A stretch of DNA of 64,000 nucleotides. Source: Galeruca laticollis (taxonomy: Eukaryota; Arthropoda; Insecta; Coleoptera; Chrysomelidae). The notes under the pieces were generated by a model. That model was not told the origin of the DNA, did not search any database, and was given only the letters and a program-made list of their open reading frames with translations. This document shows positions 11,665 through 23,480 of the stretch, in pieces (the first letter of the stretch is position 1; every line of letters starts with the position of its first letter). The stretch spans positions 196,324,862 to 196,388,861 of the forward strand of contig OY998178.1 of NCBI GenBank assembly GCA_963921935.1. The letters run 5' to 3'. Made by a program: the position numbers and the translations under genes.

Positions 11665-11668
11665 ATAT

Positions 11669-12145
11669 TGTTACGAAACAGCACACTGGTATGGTCCCTG
11701 AATCCGACTCTGTCTGAGCCATGTATGAAATCTAAAAGTATGGCGGATCCGCAGGGATTTCCTAGAACTGTTTACGATTGTGTCTATCTTATCTAGACAA
11801 TGTTTTGTGACCAGTCTTATCTGGAAAATGCCAGAGAGCCAATTGTTTTTTTGTAAGCCGCAATCTAGAATTATCTAGTAAAAAAGGCTCTAATATATAA
11901 AGGACCGACCAGCGAGAGAGTGTTAAGTGTTTAATTTGAGATCGTGAGATAGACAGTAAATAAGTGAATATAAATTAGTGAAGTCTTTATATAAATTAGT
12001 TTAAGTGCATACAATGTGTGTACCTATAATATAAATGAGTGAATAGTGTAGTGAATGAATAAATTAAGTTAGTAGACATAACGTATGTGTATAAATTCAT
12101 CCCACCCGTAATAAAAACGTTTAAATAAGTGAGAAAAACATTACA
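11669..12145 (+). repeat. 5' LTR of family A copy 2
   Basis: The LTR runs TGTTACGAAACAGCACACTGG to CATTACA and is homologous to the LTRs at 100, 4361, 37763 and 42450. It is followed at once by the primer site. Confidence 0.92.
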
Positions 12146-12146
12146 T

Positions 12147-12164
12147 TGGTGTCAGGTGTGGGGT
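12147..12164 (+). promoter_or_regulatory. Primer binding site, copy 2
   Basis: TGGTGTCAGGTGTGGGGT matches the copy 1 tRNA-Leu-like site for the first nine bases and is degraded or variant after that. Copy 3 has the same variant, so it may be a subfamily feature. Confidence 0.65.
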
Positions 12165-12189
12165 AATATAAATAACTTGCTACGTAAAA

Positions 12190-13474
12190 ATGGCCAAGAG
12201 ACTATGTGAATTGAAAGTGACTGAGTTAAGAGCAGAATTGGAAGATCGTGAGTTGGAAACGTCCGGTAAGAAAAGTGAATTAATAGAAAGACTTAAAGAT
12301 GCACTGAAAAATGACGGCTTGGCTCCAGAAACAGTTCTATTTAATGACGAGGCTTCCACCTTAATCTCGGCAATTTCTGCCATGAAAGAGAAGATTTCAG
12401 CGAATGTGAAAAACGATACTTCTGCTATGAATACCGATATTTCTGCTATGAAGAACGACATTACTGCTAATATTGACGACAAGATTTCTGCTTTGAAGAA
12501 CGATATATCTGCCAATACCTTATTAATGAAAAACGATATTGCCGCTGACGTTAAAAATTTAATTCCGTCTCTAAAATCTGAAATCGAGAATAAGATGTCA
12601 ACGATGGACGAGAAAATCGAGAATAAAATGACAACTATGGACGAGGAGATTGAGAATAAGATGACAACGATGGACGAGAAAATCGAGGAGTTAGAAAAAA
12701 AGATGACTGATATAAGAACTCAAGAAACGCCAGCGGAAGAGAAGACCAAGTAAACAAAACCTTGCAAGTCAGAAACATACCCTAAGTTAGAATATATTGG
12801 CAGTTTTGCCCGAGTCAAGACTCTAACGTTCGACGGAAAGACGTCATGGACCAATCACGTAAAACAGTTTGAAGCAGCCGCGAGAGTGAATAATTGGTCC
12901 GATAAGAAGAAGGCAGTGAATTTAACCATCGCGCTTCGGGAAGATGCCTTGAATGTACTTCAGACGATACCTCTTGAATAAACGGATGACTTTGAGCAGC
13001 TGAAAAAGAAGCTGGACATGCGATACGGTCACGAACATTTGGAACATTTGTACATATTCCAGCTGAAGAATCTAAGGAGGAAACGTGACGAAACCCTTCA
13101 AGAGTATGAACTGAATATTGCCCGACTAGTTCGATTTGCTTATTCATCAGCACCAGATAACATGATGCAATGTTTAGGTATCTAGGCCTTTATTGACGGC
13201 TTATATGACCACGATATGGAGAAGACGCTTCGATGAGCCCATCCTAAAACATTGGTCGCTGCATTGACTGCTCCTCTTGAATATGAAGCAGCCATGATGG
13301 CTTCGGGATACAACAAAGGTAGGGCCATACAGGAAGAAGGTGACGATAGCAGTCTTGACTAGATCGTCAACTTGTTAAAAGGTATGGTAGACAAGAAGCC
13401 GAAGAAAATCAGATGCTGTAATTGTGGCGAGCGAGAGCATGCACGCAGTTCGTGTGAGCGTCCTACGACTCTTG
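12190..13474 (+). pseudogene. Gag of family A copy 2
   Basis: The first 187 codons are open: a SAP-like motif at residues ~5-40 (KVTELRAELEDRELETSGKK), then a coiled coil of ISAMKNDI-type repeats, then three near-identical KMTTMDEKIEN units ending in EELEKKM. The same frame then continues through five stop codons (12751, 12979, 13183, 13234, 13360) across a capsid-like region and a CCHC knuckle (CCNCGEREHARSSC, C-x2-C-x4-H-x4-C). One long frame with only point stops shows the intact parent gag was a single ORF. Fewer of the ANMDEKI repeats are present than in copy 1, so the coiled-coil length varies between copies. Confidence 0.88.
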
Positions 13475-13965
13475 CTAAACTGCTAGAGAAAGCCAAAAAT
13501 TTGGACATGGATGGTTATCAATTTTTCCAGAAGGCATATACATAACCGTTCCTGAGAATGATGGCGAAGATATGGACTGTGATTGAGGAGATAAGGAAGA
13601 TACTAATCCAAATAATTTGAGTAGCCTACAAGTCCGAGCTAAAGGGGGAAATAAGTATAGTAGAGTAGATAGGGATATTTTATTGAACATACAGGGAGAA
13701 GAATTAATCCAATAATTGCCAACCGAGTAATAACACCTTGCAGCCTCCTTTAAAAAGGCCAAACCCGATATAAAATTTGAATGGGAAAAGGTTGAACTAA
13801 ATAGGACAATTTCTTCTTGGAATGGTACCGTGGTACTACCATTGTCCCTATCTAAACATCGCCGTCCTATTGAGTTTTTTTTCCTGTTTATGTATCCATC
13901 AGTTATTGAAAAGCTTCTGAAATATACTGATCGATACGCTACTCGTAACAAACGGTATTAAAGAT
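13475..13965 (+). pseudogene. piggyBac-like transposase, N-terminal fragment
   Basis: Plus-strand translation gives LAKLLEKAKN, then YITVPENDGEDMDCD, then NLSSLQVRAKG, and after a gap RPIEFFFLFMYPSVIEKLLKYT. These follow the order of piggyBac transposase N-terminal landmarks: an acidic VPPE-like region, a conserved NLS.xQL-type motif, and the F-E-x-F-F start of the dimerisation domain. The DDD catalytic region is absent. The fragment abuts the truncated gypsy copy with no spacer. It is a recognition by motif order, so moderate confidence. Confidence 0.5.
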
Positions 13966-13984
13966 TAAAACTAACTTTTCCGCA

Positions 13985-14750
13985 TCTGTGAGATACCCTA
14001 AACAATATTCTATCATATAAGTGTCACTTGTATACACTTCGGGGGATGTATCGTGCTAATAAATCGAAATTTCTCCAAAAATAACCAAAAATGTAGTATA
14101 TCCGGACTTATAGGACCCGCTGTACTCGCCCTAGTCAGCTGAAAATCAATAGGGTACATCTGTAAGAGACCTTGAAATATATCCAATTATAAAATTGGTC
14201 ACTTGTCTACACTACGGAGGCTGTATCGTGCTAACAAACCGAAAATTCTCCAAAAATGACAAAAATTTAGTACTTCAAGTACCATAGCACCCGTTGTACT
14301 GGATTTAGTGAGCTAAATATCAATAGTATTCATCTTTGAGACGCCCTGAATAATATTCAATTATAAAATTGGTTACTTGTATATACTCCGGAGGCTGTAT
14401 CGTGCTAACAAACTGAAATTTCTCCAAAAATTATAAAAATGTATTCAAAGTAATATAGCACCCGTTGTACTGGACCTGGTTAACTAATCATCTGATCATC
14501 AATAGGGTCCATCTGTGAAATACTCTGAATAATATTCAATCATAAAATTAGTGACTTGTTGCACTCCGGAGGCTGTATATGCTAACAACCTGAAATTGTT
14601 GAAAAAATTACAAAAATACCATAGCACACGTTGTACTGGCTCTGGTGAGCCGAAAATCAATAGGGTTCATCTGTGAGATGTCTTGAACAATATTCAATCA
14701 TAAAATTGGTGACTTGTTGCATTCCGGAGGATGTATCGTACTAACAAAAC
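13985..14750 (+). repeat. Tandem repeat, ~160-178 bp monomer, about 4.5 units
   Basis: The landmark CTCCGGAGGCTGTATCGTGCTAACA or variants recur at ~14034, 14210, 14383, 14562 and 14721. Between them, shared blocks include TGTACTGG..T and AATAATATTCAATTATAAAATTGGT and ATCAATAGGGT. Spacing is 175, 173, 178 and 159. The units are diverged by substitutions and small indels, so this is an old minisatellite or satellite piece. Confidence 0.85.
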
Positions 14751-14943
14751 ATGTAACGAAAATCGGCCGACGACAAAGACGACGACATACACACAGGTTT
14801 TTTCTCTAATAACCGTTTTTTCGAGTTGTTCTTGATAACAATTTAATTCATGTATAGAAAATCCCATAAGCCGCGTGATTTTGTTATCATGATAGCAAAA
14901 AAGTGTGCCCTAACTTTTCCAGCGACAATAACGGAACCTAACA

Positions 14944-16193
14944 TTGGAAAGCATGACAAACAGCATTGTTAACAAATTTTTGATGACGTTAAGTCAATTT
15001 TTCTCAAACTTGCGTTGTCAGAAAAGTTTTCATTTGTGGAAATTGTCGCGATTTGGAGAGTCTTCGAGTGGAGAAATTCAAAATGCCATCAATCATAATG
15101 TTCCTCGCTATACTGTGAATTCAACTACATTAATTTGGTGGCAATTTGCGTTGTTTTGTTTTAAAAAAAAAGATGAACTCATTGCAGAAACTTCCACTGA
15201 AGAGTTGGCTTCTATTTCATGTGACTGGGCATTCAACATGAAGAATAACAATGGAGAAGATTATAGAGAGAGTGCAGTCAAGCCGATTTGGAACACTTCA
15301 CCAAAAATGTTACGAAAGAGAAGTACTTTAAAGATTATAAAAGAATTTTTAATCTGTTTACGGACATACAATTTGAGAAAGCGAGAAACGCACGCGACAC
15401 AACACGCAAAATTTTACAAGCAATCCCAGAAAAAAGGAAAGCGAGTTCTAATGCTCTCACAAAACGAGAAATTTCTGAAATAGCACTGTCCTGGAGTGAA
15501 GAAGAACCTGTAGGCCTCCAAAAAAAATGTTATCACATTGCTGTGTATGCAGTGGACTGGGAGAGGTGGAGAAGCAGCAAATTGTAAGGTATTCTATTTT
15601 AAAATCGAGAAGGACAACCGTGGAAGAGAGACCGGAAGAGTTGAATATAACACATTGTTTACAAATACAGCACAAGGGGGAAATCAGAAGTTGGCCGACA
15701 GTAAATGGTTGTTAGCAAAGATTGTGTATGTCCAGTAAGATTGTTATGAGAAGACAGGGAAACCATATCACTGCAAATCCTTCCTGGCAAAAAACAAATT
15801 CGAAAGGATGGTATAAGATTTCTCCTATTGAGATCAACGAAATATCTAAATGGACCAAATTTTCGGCGAAAAATATTGGACTTGATATCAAGCAGGTGAA
15901 AATTACGAACCATTCTAATTGAGCTGCCGCCGTAATTGAATTGTTCAGGAGTGGTATAGGTGAAAATTATGGGACATAGCAACCCATCGTCATTAAAACC
16001 GTACCTTCAGTTAGATGAAGAACATCATAGAGAAATCATTGGTTCCATTCGTACTACCATCCAGGAAACGGTTACTACCACTGCTCAAAATACTAGCATG
16101 CAACAAAATATTAACAAAAGACACGAAAGGTCTGAGAATCAAGCTATTTTTAATAATTGTGTTCTTATCAATTGTACTTTTCCGTTAAATTAA
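14944..16193 (+). pseudogene. Crypton/DUF3504-like tyrosine recombinase, decayed
   Basis: The N-terminal part (14944-15290) resembles a core-binding domain: VPRYTVNSTTLIWWQFALFC and ELASISCDWAFNMKNNNGEDY. A frameshift leads to GLQKKCYHIAVYAVDWER (15510-15580), the start of the catalytic domain. The final motifs are ITNHSN-stop-AAAVIELF (15900-15940) and GHSNPSSLKPYLQL (15968-16010), matching the H-x-x-R box and the H...Y box. The catalytic Arg codon of H-x-x-R reads TGA at 15920-15922, as expected if a CGA codon underwent CpG decay. Tyrosine recombinases of this type move by site-specific recombination. The tail FNNCVLINCTF resembles that of the second recombinase at 43.4 kb. Confidence 0.65.
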
Positions 16194-16360
16194 ATCATTG
16201 TCCAGTTCTGCTTGCTTAGAATATGGAAGATTACGATAGAAGTCATGATATGTCTTACCAATAACGCATTTTTGACAAAGGAACTGTAAATGATCGTATT
16301 TTTTTTGTAAGTGGGATAGGCTTGTTGTAAAATGTCTTTAATTTATAGTCTTTGGTAACA

Positions 16361-19225
16361 CTAATCATTTTTTTTCCTACCCTTTTCCAGCAAATTTATA
16401 ATATTGAATGAGTCTTGTTTATAACTGTATTTCAACAAGATACAATCGGGATGATCTGGAGAACTCTTAATGATCTTTATTTTATTCCAGTTGACTCTTT
16501 CACCTGCTGTGTCTTTTTCAGTATTTAGGGTGGTTTTCAAATGTAGGTCCTTTAAATCAAAAACTGAATCTTGGGAAATTTCGTGAACCAGATAAGATTG
16601 CTTTCTTTTGGCAGTTCTTACGAGTGTATACCACTGCTCAGGTGTTGCTATGGGTACACTTCTTGCTGTTTTTCGATTACGCTGTGAACGCAATCACCTT
16701 CTGATTGAGTATGTCCACGTTCGAGGTATGTATGATTTATAATAACGTTATATTTTTGCGACAGAAAGTTGTACAGTGAAAACAAGTTTTTGTTTCTATT
16801 CTGTCCTGTACAATTATCAGAGTAGAAACAGAATTCATTGACGCCTTTGGAAATATGGTCTAATATAAACATTAGCAGGCAGCTTCCAATTTCAGAAGAG
16901 CCCCTTTTCGCAACACATTCATACCACATGAAGCAATCACATTCCTTGGTGGCTGAATTGAATACAGTAAAATTGAAGGTAGATAATTTAAGCTTGTAAT
17001 AAGCTAAGCCTACCTCCGATTTTGGAGCAGGTAATATTTGCTGCAAATCAAAGACAGCTGCACAGATTTGAGTATTACCTTGAGCCTTCTCCTTGTCAGA
17101 ATTCTTCAGATCCCTAGCAATATTTTGGTTTTGAATATGATTTAGGAACTCTATTTCTAAATCTATCCGTTCATCTGATATGGAGTTTTGTTATTTCTAA
17201 CAAATGTCACACAAATCTTTCTTCGGATGATGGAAGGATAGGTTAAAATCGTTCTTGAATATTTCTCTGTACATGCTCTCAGTAGCTGGTCGAGGAATGT
17301 TATTTTCCACACAATATCGATGTAAAGGGTATACATCCTCGCTATATTCAATGTTGCTGGGAAGTATAAAGGAGAATAGCTTTTGCGGCAATGATGACTT
17401 TCAATAGTTTCGAATGAATTGATATGATTCTTAACGCTTTGTTTGACAGTTTCATCTAGGAGGTTGTTTTTTGATGAGTTTCCCCTTCTATCTTCCTTTA
17501 CTACTCCAGCGCTTCCCATTTCATTGAAAGCTGTTTTCACAATCTGAGGACTAATATTTAATGTGTTGACAAAAAATGTTTTGCAGACTTGAATCTTTAT
17601 CTCCTCAATAGGCAAAAAATAAAGATATGTAAATCTTCGCCTACTTGTAACATCGGTAGAGTCTTTATCATTTGGCCTTTTACGTTGTCTCATATTTCTT
17701 TTATGTTCAACATACTTGGCTACGAAGTCTATTTGCCTATTGATATCTCCTAAGGCCCAATATTCCTCGAATGAAACAACTCTTTGATTCTCTGTAGTTT
17801 TTTCTGAACATCTTATTCGACAATTTTGGCAAGGTGGTTTTACGTTTCGACGAGGCCGATTATTTCCTTTCCAGTGTATATAGGACTCTCCAGAATTTCG
17901 TTTTTTTTTAATTATGTATCTCTTCCAGTTTTCAGTATTGCGTTTTCTTTTTCTCGACGTTTTTGGATGTCCATTTAAATTCTTATTATCACTTCCACTT
18001 TCTTCGTTTTCTGACGAAGTTTGCTGATAATCAGGATCACGTGAGTCGTTGTCAGTACCATAGGGATCCGACTCTGAAGATGATAACTGTAGGTCTCACG
18101 GAAGTTGCGTTTTTTGTTGAAGTCCACTTGTAGAAGGTGCTACTTCTTCGCATTTATCTTCTTCTTTTCGAGAAGACGGTACACCATTTTCGCAAATATT
18201 AGAAGCCAACATATGGACGCCATTATTGGCTACCTTAAGCAAAGAAGACTCCATTTCATTTTGGCTTATCTCAGAATTTGGATGATCGGCTACAGATAAT
18301 AAATTCGTATTTGCCGTGGTCAAGACACTATTAGGAGAGTTTGATAAACGGTACATCGAAGTGAAGTTTTATTTTTTGTAGAAGTCCACTGATTGGCGTT
18401 ACTTCGTCACATTTAGCTTCTTGTTCACCAGATAATTGTCCCAGATTTCCGCATGTATCAAAAGTGAACGGATGTTCTATTCCCGTTTTTCCCATGTCAC
18501 AATTTGAATGATCCGGTACAGTGAACAATTTCGTATTAGATTCGGTCAAAACACTCTTAGAAGAAGTTTCACATATTTTTATTCTAATTTTGTCGATAAA
18601 ATCGCTATCTGGAGCAAGTATTGAGTTGAAATAAGTGAAATTTTTTATCACATGAACTTCGGGAGGAGGTATCAAATTGGCACTACTAGACATTAAAGCT
18701 TCCTTTGTTGAAGATTTCTTTGATTCTGTTGGATATTGCAAGGTTGCTTTTTCTTTTGAACCTGAAAACAAATAGAACTCTGAATTTCGGAAACAATATT
18801 TTTAAGTGCACACCTAAGACTTAGATATGTAGTGGGAAAACATCAAAGCATACAACTATAAAAAAGTATGTAACATTTGGAATTAACAATGATTATTGTT
18901 GCTCGTCACACCTACGAAAAGTACTTAAAATACATTCATACAAACTACGACATATTTTTCGCTGGCGTAGTAAAAAAGTTACATCACCCGTCATTTTAAG
19001 TGATTATCTTGCAAAAATAATATAAAATGTGAAAACAAGTCTCCTCAAACATGTTAAAAAATATATGCAGCTATTATATTATGAATAACCACAGAGAAAA
19101 TAACCGCATTTTTTCTAAAATATACAACTATATAGACAGATAGATAGATTGTACTTACAATTTTTCCTCGTCGTTTCTGATTGGTGAATTGCATCAACAA
19201 TTCTTCTTGTTCGCTGCCTATACAT
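16361..19225 (-). pseudogene. DUF7869-type transposon-like gene, two-exon, frameshifted
   Basis: Exon 1 (19225-19159) begins MYRQRTRRIVDAIHQ and ends at a GTAAGT donor. A 397-bp intron ends at TTTTCAG (18762-18763), and the junction keeps frame with SKEKATLQYP. Exon 2 encodes two tandem copies of a ~75-residue segment (SVLT..NT.L..V.DH.N), an acidic stretch, a Cys motif (PPCQNCRIRC), GDINRQIDF, CKTFFVNTLNIS, ESHHCRK and KKDLCDIC. It then gives FDLQQILPAPKSE, YYKLKLSTFNFTV, YSDNCTGQNRN and HTQSEGDCVHSVIEK. These are hallmarks of arthropod proteins annotated with DUF7869. The SDN..GQN and HTQ..GD motifs look like a metal-dependent active site, an inference. Frame breaks occur near 18340, 18100, 17390 and 16680. 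Confidence 0.68.
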
Positions 19226-19244
19226 CGTTTTCCTTGGATTTGAA

Positions 19245-19743
19245 CGTCCTGATGTCATTGTAGAGAAACCACTCCACAGTCTTCGAGTTACCGTTTGGTG
19301 CGCGGTATCTGGTCATGGAATGATTGGTCCTTATTTCGTTGAAGATGATAATCAGAATCCACTCACTGTTAACCAAGAGCGTTATAGAGAGAAAATTATT
19401 ATACCTTTTGTGAGAGATCTAAATAACTTTTGCCGTGCACGAAATCTACAGTTTCGCACACAATGGTTCCAACAAGATGGTGCAACGAGCCATACAGCTG
19501 TGCGCACCTTAGACTTACTCCATCAGCATTTCGATAATAGAATAATTTCTCGGGGAACCGACTTCGAATATCCTTCTCATTCACCTGATCTGACGCCACC
19601 TGACGCATACATTTGGGGCATAATGAAGGACAAACTTATTTCACTCGGAAAATCCGCCGGCGAATATTGCCGAACTACGGGAAAGAATACAAAATATTTT
19701 ACGGCAGTTACATCAACCACTTTTTATAAATATGTTTATTGAC
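19245..19743 (+). pseudogene. Tc1/mariner-like transposase C-terminal half
   Basis: The frame opens with RPDVIVEKPLHSLRVTVWC and runs through HGMIGPYFVEDD, FQQDGATSHTA (second catalytic Asp) and SHSPDLTPPDAYIWGIMKD (third catalytic Asp) before decaying. These are IS630/Tc1-mariner DDE motifs of the long, mariner-like type. The N-terminal HTH region and the first Asp are missing, so it is truncated. It starts 20 bp from the first exon of the minus-strand DUF7869 gene. A right-end sequence GGCGGATACTGTATA near 19856 may be a remnant of a terminal repeat, but no left partner is visible. Confidence 0.75.
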
Positions 19744-19859
19744 TTACAAAATCGATATGAAGCTTGTTTGCGTCGAAATGGTGAACATTTTGAACACTTA
19801 CATTACAGAAATTAAAAATTAATCTTTATTTTTATTTTCGGTACTGTTTATTTTGGCGG

Positions 19860-22800
19860 ATACTGTATATATATAATTACTTATTGTAAATAAAAGTCAA
19901 TCAGTTACTAGATTTCACATTGATTATGGTAGTTTGTAGAATTATCATTCTGTAAATTAAACGTTTTTTGAAAACAGAATTTCGAGTTAATAATATGAAA
20001 GTAATGATAAAACCCAACCCTTTCCTTAAGAAAAGTGCCGGTCATGTATAAAGCGTTCTTTCAAAAAGAAGATCTACTTTATTTAAATTGTTTTTAAACC
20101 ACAAATGTATATTTGTCATTCTATAATATTCAGATAATTATTCAAGTATCGTCAAATTTATAGTGGAATTTTGATAAAAATAAAAAAATAAGTTCTTGTT
20201 GCGTTGGCAAACGTTGCCCATAATGATGATTGAGGCGGCGTACAATTGAATATACACTTTTACGGTCTATTGGATTCATTTGTTATATTCCGGTGAAGTG
20301 AGCTCGTCTGTCAGTCAGTTGAATAATTTATGTCAGAAACTGTTAGGTTAGGGTAGACCAATAAGCCTATCCTCCGGCTGTTCATTAGGAACTCTTCATC
20401 GTACATGTTTGGGAAAAAGTTCATTGGCTAAAGTGGCGGAGGGAAATTAGGAGTAATAACTTCCGATTTCATGGCTCCACTGCTAAACAACGTGAAGTTT
20501 TGAAAAAAATGATGCACGTCTGTAACAATATGTGTATTAAATTCATGGAGTTTGATATGAATTTAATTTTCATTTTAACAATTGACATATCATTCTCTGT
20601 CAAACGGTGAATCATTCCAATACCTGAGTTATTATAGAATTAACGAGTCTATATACCACATCTCCGAGTGTTCAAAGAAAACAAATTAAGGCTTCCACGT
20701 CAACCCACACGCCTCGTTCTATGATTTTAATTAACATTAATAATGAATGAAAATGTTCAACCAATTCGTATAATCTATATTCTGGAGAGTAGAACACATA
20801 ATTCCAGTTTCAAAAACCAGAAATATGTTGTAGCATGATAAAAATACAATGCTTTTTTGTATTGTATTGTGAGTAACTCATGGAGGTACATTAATTCAAT
20901 TAAGCCACCCACTGTGTTTGCAACTTTTTACACATTTCTGTATAGTTGGTTGCATAACGGAATTAACTATGGGTTTTAAAATTATTTAAGCATATCCTGG
21001 AATAACGAGATATAAATAATTAAATGGGTGTTTAGAGTAATATTTTTATTAATATTCTTCATGTGATCTAACCAACCCATGAGTATTTTATTATTTTATG
21101 TGGGGATTTTATTTTACTGCCATTGGTAACACTGTTTGCTGATGTCAATTGTAAAGTGGAGAGAAGCGAAAATTGTTGGAATCACTTGTCCGATACTTGT
21201 CGAATGGTTAAGTTGGGGTATCGATGAGGACAAGTCGAAAGTTTATAAAATGGCCGGTGGCACATGGTTTAATCCATATATTTTGGAAACTATAGTGGTG
21301 AAAAACCCTTGGTAACAAGGTAAGCTTTCATCTTGTATATATTTTCACGGCTATAACCCCCAATTTCTTTTTAGGGTTTTTTTTCTATACTGCATAGTTT
21401 TTATAAGCAGTTTTTACAATATTTTTTGCCAATTGATGGTTTGATAGTTTTTATGGGTGATGGTTATCAATGATAGGATGATCAAGAAAAGATTTTAAGA
21501 AGCTTCAATTTCGGATGATTCCTGTATGGAATATATTCTCGTAGGGATAGCTAACAGACCAAAGTTCTCCGTCCAGGGTTGTTGAGATGTTTCGTACATC
21601 GGATTACGATTAACGTTATAGAGCGACAAGAGCTTCTAACGGCGTTTCCAGTTCAAAGGACGAAGCTGGACTTATGTTTGTTGGTGACGACTGCCGAATA
21701 ATTTCACTGATTATTAACCGCATGGCTGAATCTTGTTCCATAAGTCAGATGTTGCTTGTCAATTAGGCCAATTGACGTCTAATAGTTTGGACACTAACCG
21801 CAAGTAACATTTAAAGTTTTATTTGTTTTTATCTGAACTTTGAGCACATTATTCATTTCATAACTTCATTTTTTTAACGTTGAATCACACATTAACTTTT
21901 ATATTCTACTATTAGTAACTTCACATTTTTATAAAGACGTCTATCAAATTCACAATTTTAACATTACATTCTTTCAATTCTTTAGAGTTGAAATATCAAC
22001 TTTGTTATTGTATATCGCACGGAAATTATATTTCAGTTTAATCTTGTTATATAAGAGATACTTTTGACCTACTTGTATGTATATGGTTAATTATTACTGT
22101 TGTGAAGCGGTAACTGGTATACCATTTACGGGTTGCTAAAGATTTAGTGTATTGTATATTTTGATCTCAGTTAGTTGATAACATTAGAAATTGTTATACA
22201 TTTTAAATTAACTAATCATTGATAACTGATTATCAGTTCATAAATAGAGTTGATCACCTCATATATTTGAGACAGGTTATTACAACATATGTTCAAGGTA
22301 CCATCCATTTAATTAAACTGTTTCATTGGCAACAAAGTGATTTATTTGATTCACAAACGTAAAAGCAAAACGACATAATTAACATATTTGAAAAGTTACA
22401 ATAGCTAATTTTTTGTTCATTATTGGTTTATTGGTTAATCAGTAAATTTCTTGAATGTCCTACTAATCAAGTGGCGCCTTAAAAAAATAATAAAGGACAA
22501 GCTTTCAAATATTCCTCACTAACTCATGACCTTATGCTCTCCGGCGAAAAGCGAACCTTTGGCAATGTAACCTCACTTCTTGGAGCCACAACAACAAGGT
22601 AAGGTTACAATGTTGACCACTACCATCTCCTATTGACACAAAATTACCCATTGAAAATAGTTATCTATCAATACCACGCGGAATTCGGGCAAACGTGTAT
22701 TTATTTCACTCACACTCAACACGCTTTTGTCAGATTATTTTCCATGCGACAAAGTTTATTTCATAAGCAAATCCTGTTCAAATTACGGCGTCGAAGATAT

Positions 22801-22860
22801 AGGTTATCTAGCCCCTCCTATTTTTTATAATCATTTCTGCTGCATTCCAATTCATGTCTT
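19860..22860. other. Unassigned AT-rich stretch
   Basis: No domain-bearing frame on either strand. Short frames such as 22633-22830 show no recognised motif. No array or terminal repeat was seen. Confidence 0.5.
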
Positions 22861-23480
22861 CCAGTTGTAGAGTGTCGACAATCCATCAATTCCAACCCTA
22901 TTCGCTCATTTTCTTCTCTTTCATTGTCTATTACCATTTTCCAGGCTGTTCCCATTTATATGTGATCAATAGTTCTAAATAAAGATCCGAACCACATTAA
23001 CTGCCGTTGTATTATAATTTCTAATACCGGTATAGTGATCACTCCGTCTCATATCACACTTTTAGAATATGGTCATACCTATAACCACTTTTAGATACTG
23101 CATTTCATTATCTAGAAGTCTCTGTTGCTCGGAGCTTACGTTCCAAGTCAGTATGTGAGTGACAGGATGTATACAATATACTCAACAGAAAATTATGATT
23201 TTCGTTCTGTGATTTCTTTTTTTATTATGAAACTCTTGTTTCTATCTACCTATAATCAATGTGTACTCATTATTCTATAATCTGTATATTTTTAAAACTT
23301 CCCTCTTCGTTCATGACTGGTCATAGGTATTCAAACTTTACAACAATCTTTAGATTCCTAGCATGTACACTTATTTGAAAAGTTTTTTCGGGAGCCATTA
23401 CATAAGCGCTTGCCTTTTCTTTCAAGTCTTATTTAATATACCATACTGGAAGCGCATAGCATTGAAATACCGCTGTCATT
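22860..23480 (-). pseudogene. RTE-type LINE 3' reverse-transcriptase remnant
   Basis: Minus-strand reading in shifting frames gives APEKTFQISVHARN..VVKFEYL, then SHTDLERKLRATETSR, then IQRQLMWFGSLFRTIDHI and MVIDNEREENER. The order corresponds to the C-terminal part of RTE or similar LINEs: a K-x-M-x-I motif, V..F.YLG, and an L.WFGH-type motif followed by a charged segment. Stops are frequent. The call depends on motif order only. Confidence 0.45.

Larger units (their letters stand above)
11669..13474 (+). mobile_element. Ty3/gypsy family A copy 2, 3'-truncated
   Basis: A 477-bp LTR, primer site and gag are preserved; the sequence then stops matching the family directly after the CCHC knuckle at ~13474, where a piggyBac-like fragment begins. 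The four bases before the LTR are ATAT, the same target as copy 1, but no 3' LTR or second duplication exists here. The copy was probably truncated by a later insertion or deletion. Confidence 0.9.

Noticed and set aside
12180..12515. 111-codon minus-strand frame over copy 2 gag
   Set aside because: Antisense shadow of the gag repeat region.
13475..13951. 158-codon minus-strand frame
   Set aside because: The plus strand here carries the piggyBac-like motifs; the minus frame has no recognised domain.
20340..20355. GTTAGGTTAGGG resembling insect telomeric TTAGG
   Set aside because: Only about two units; no array.
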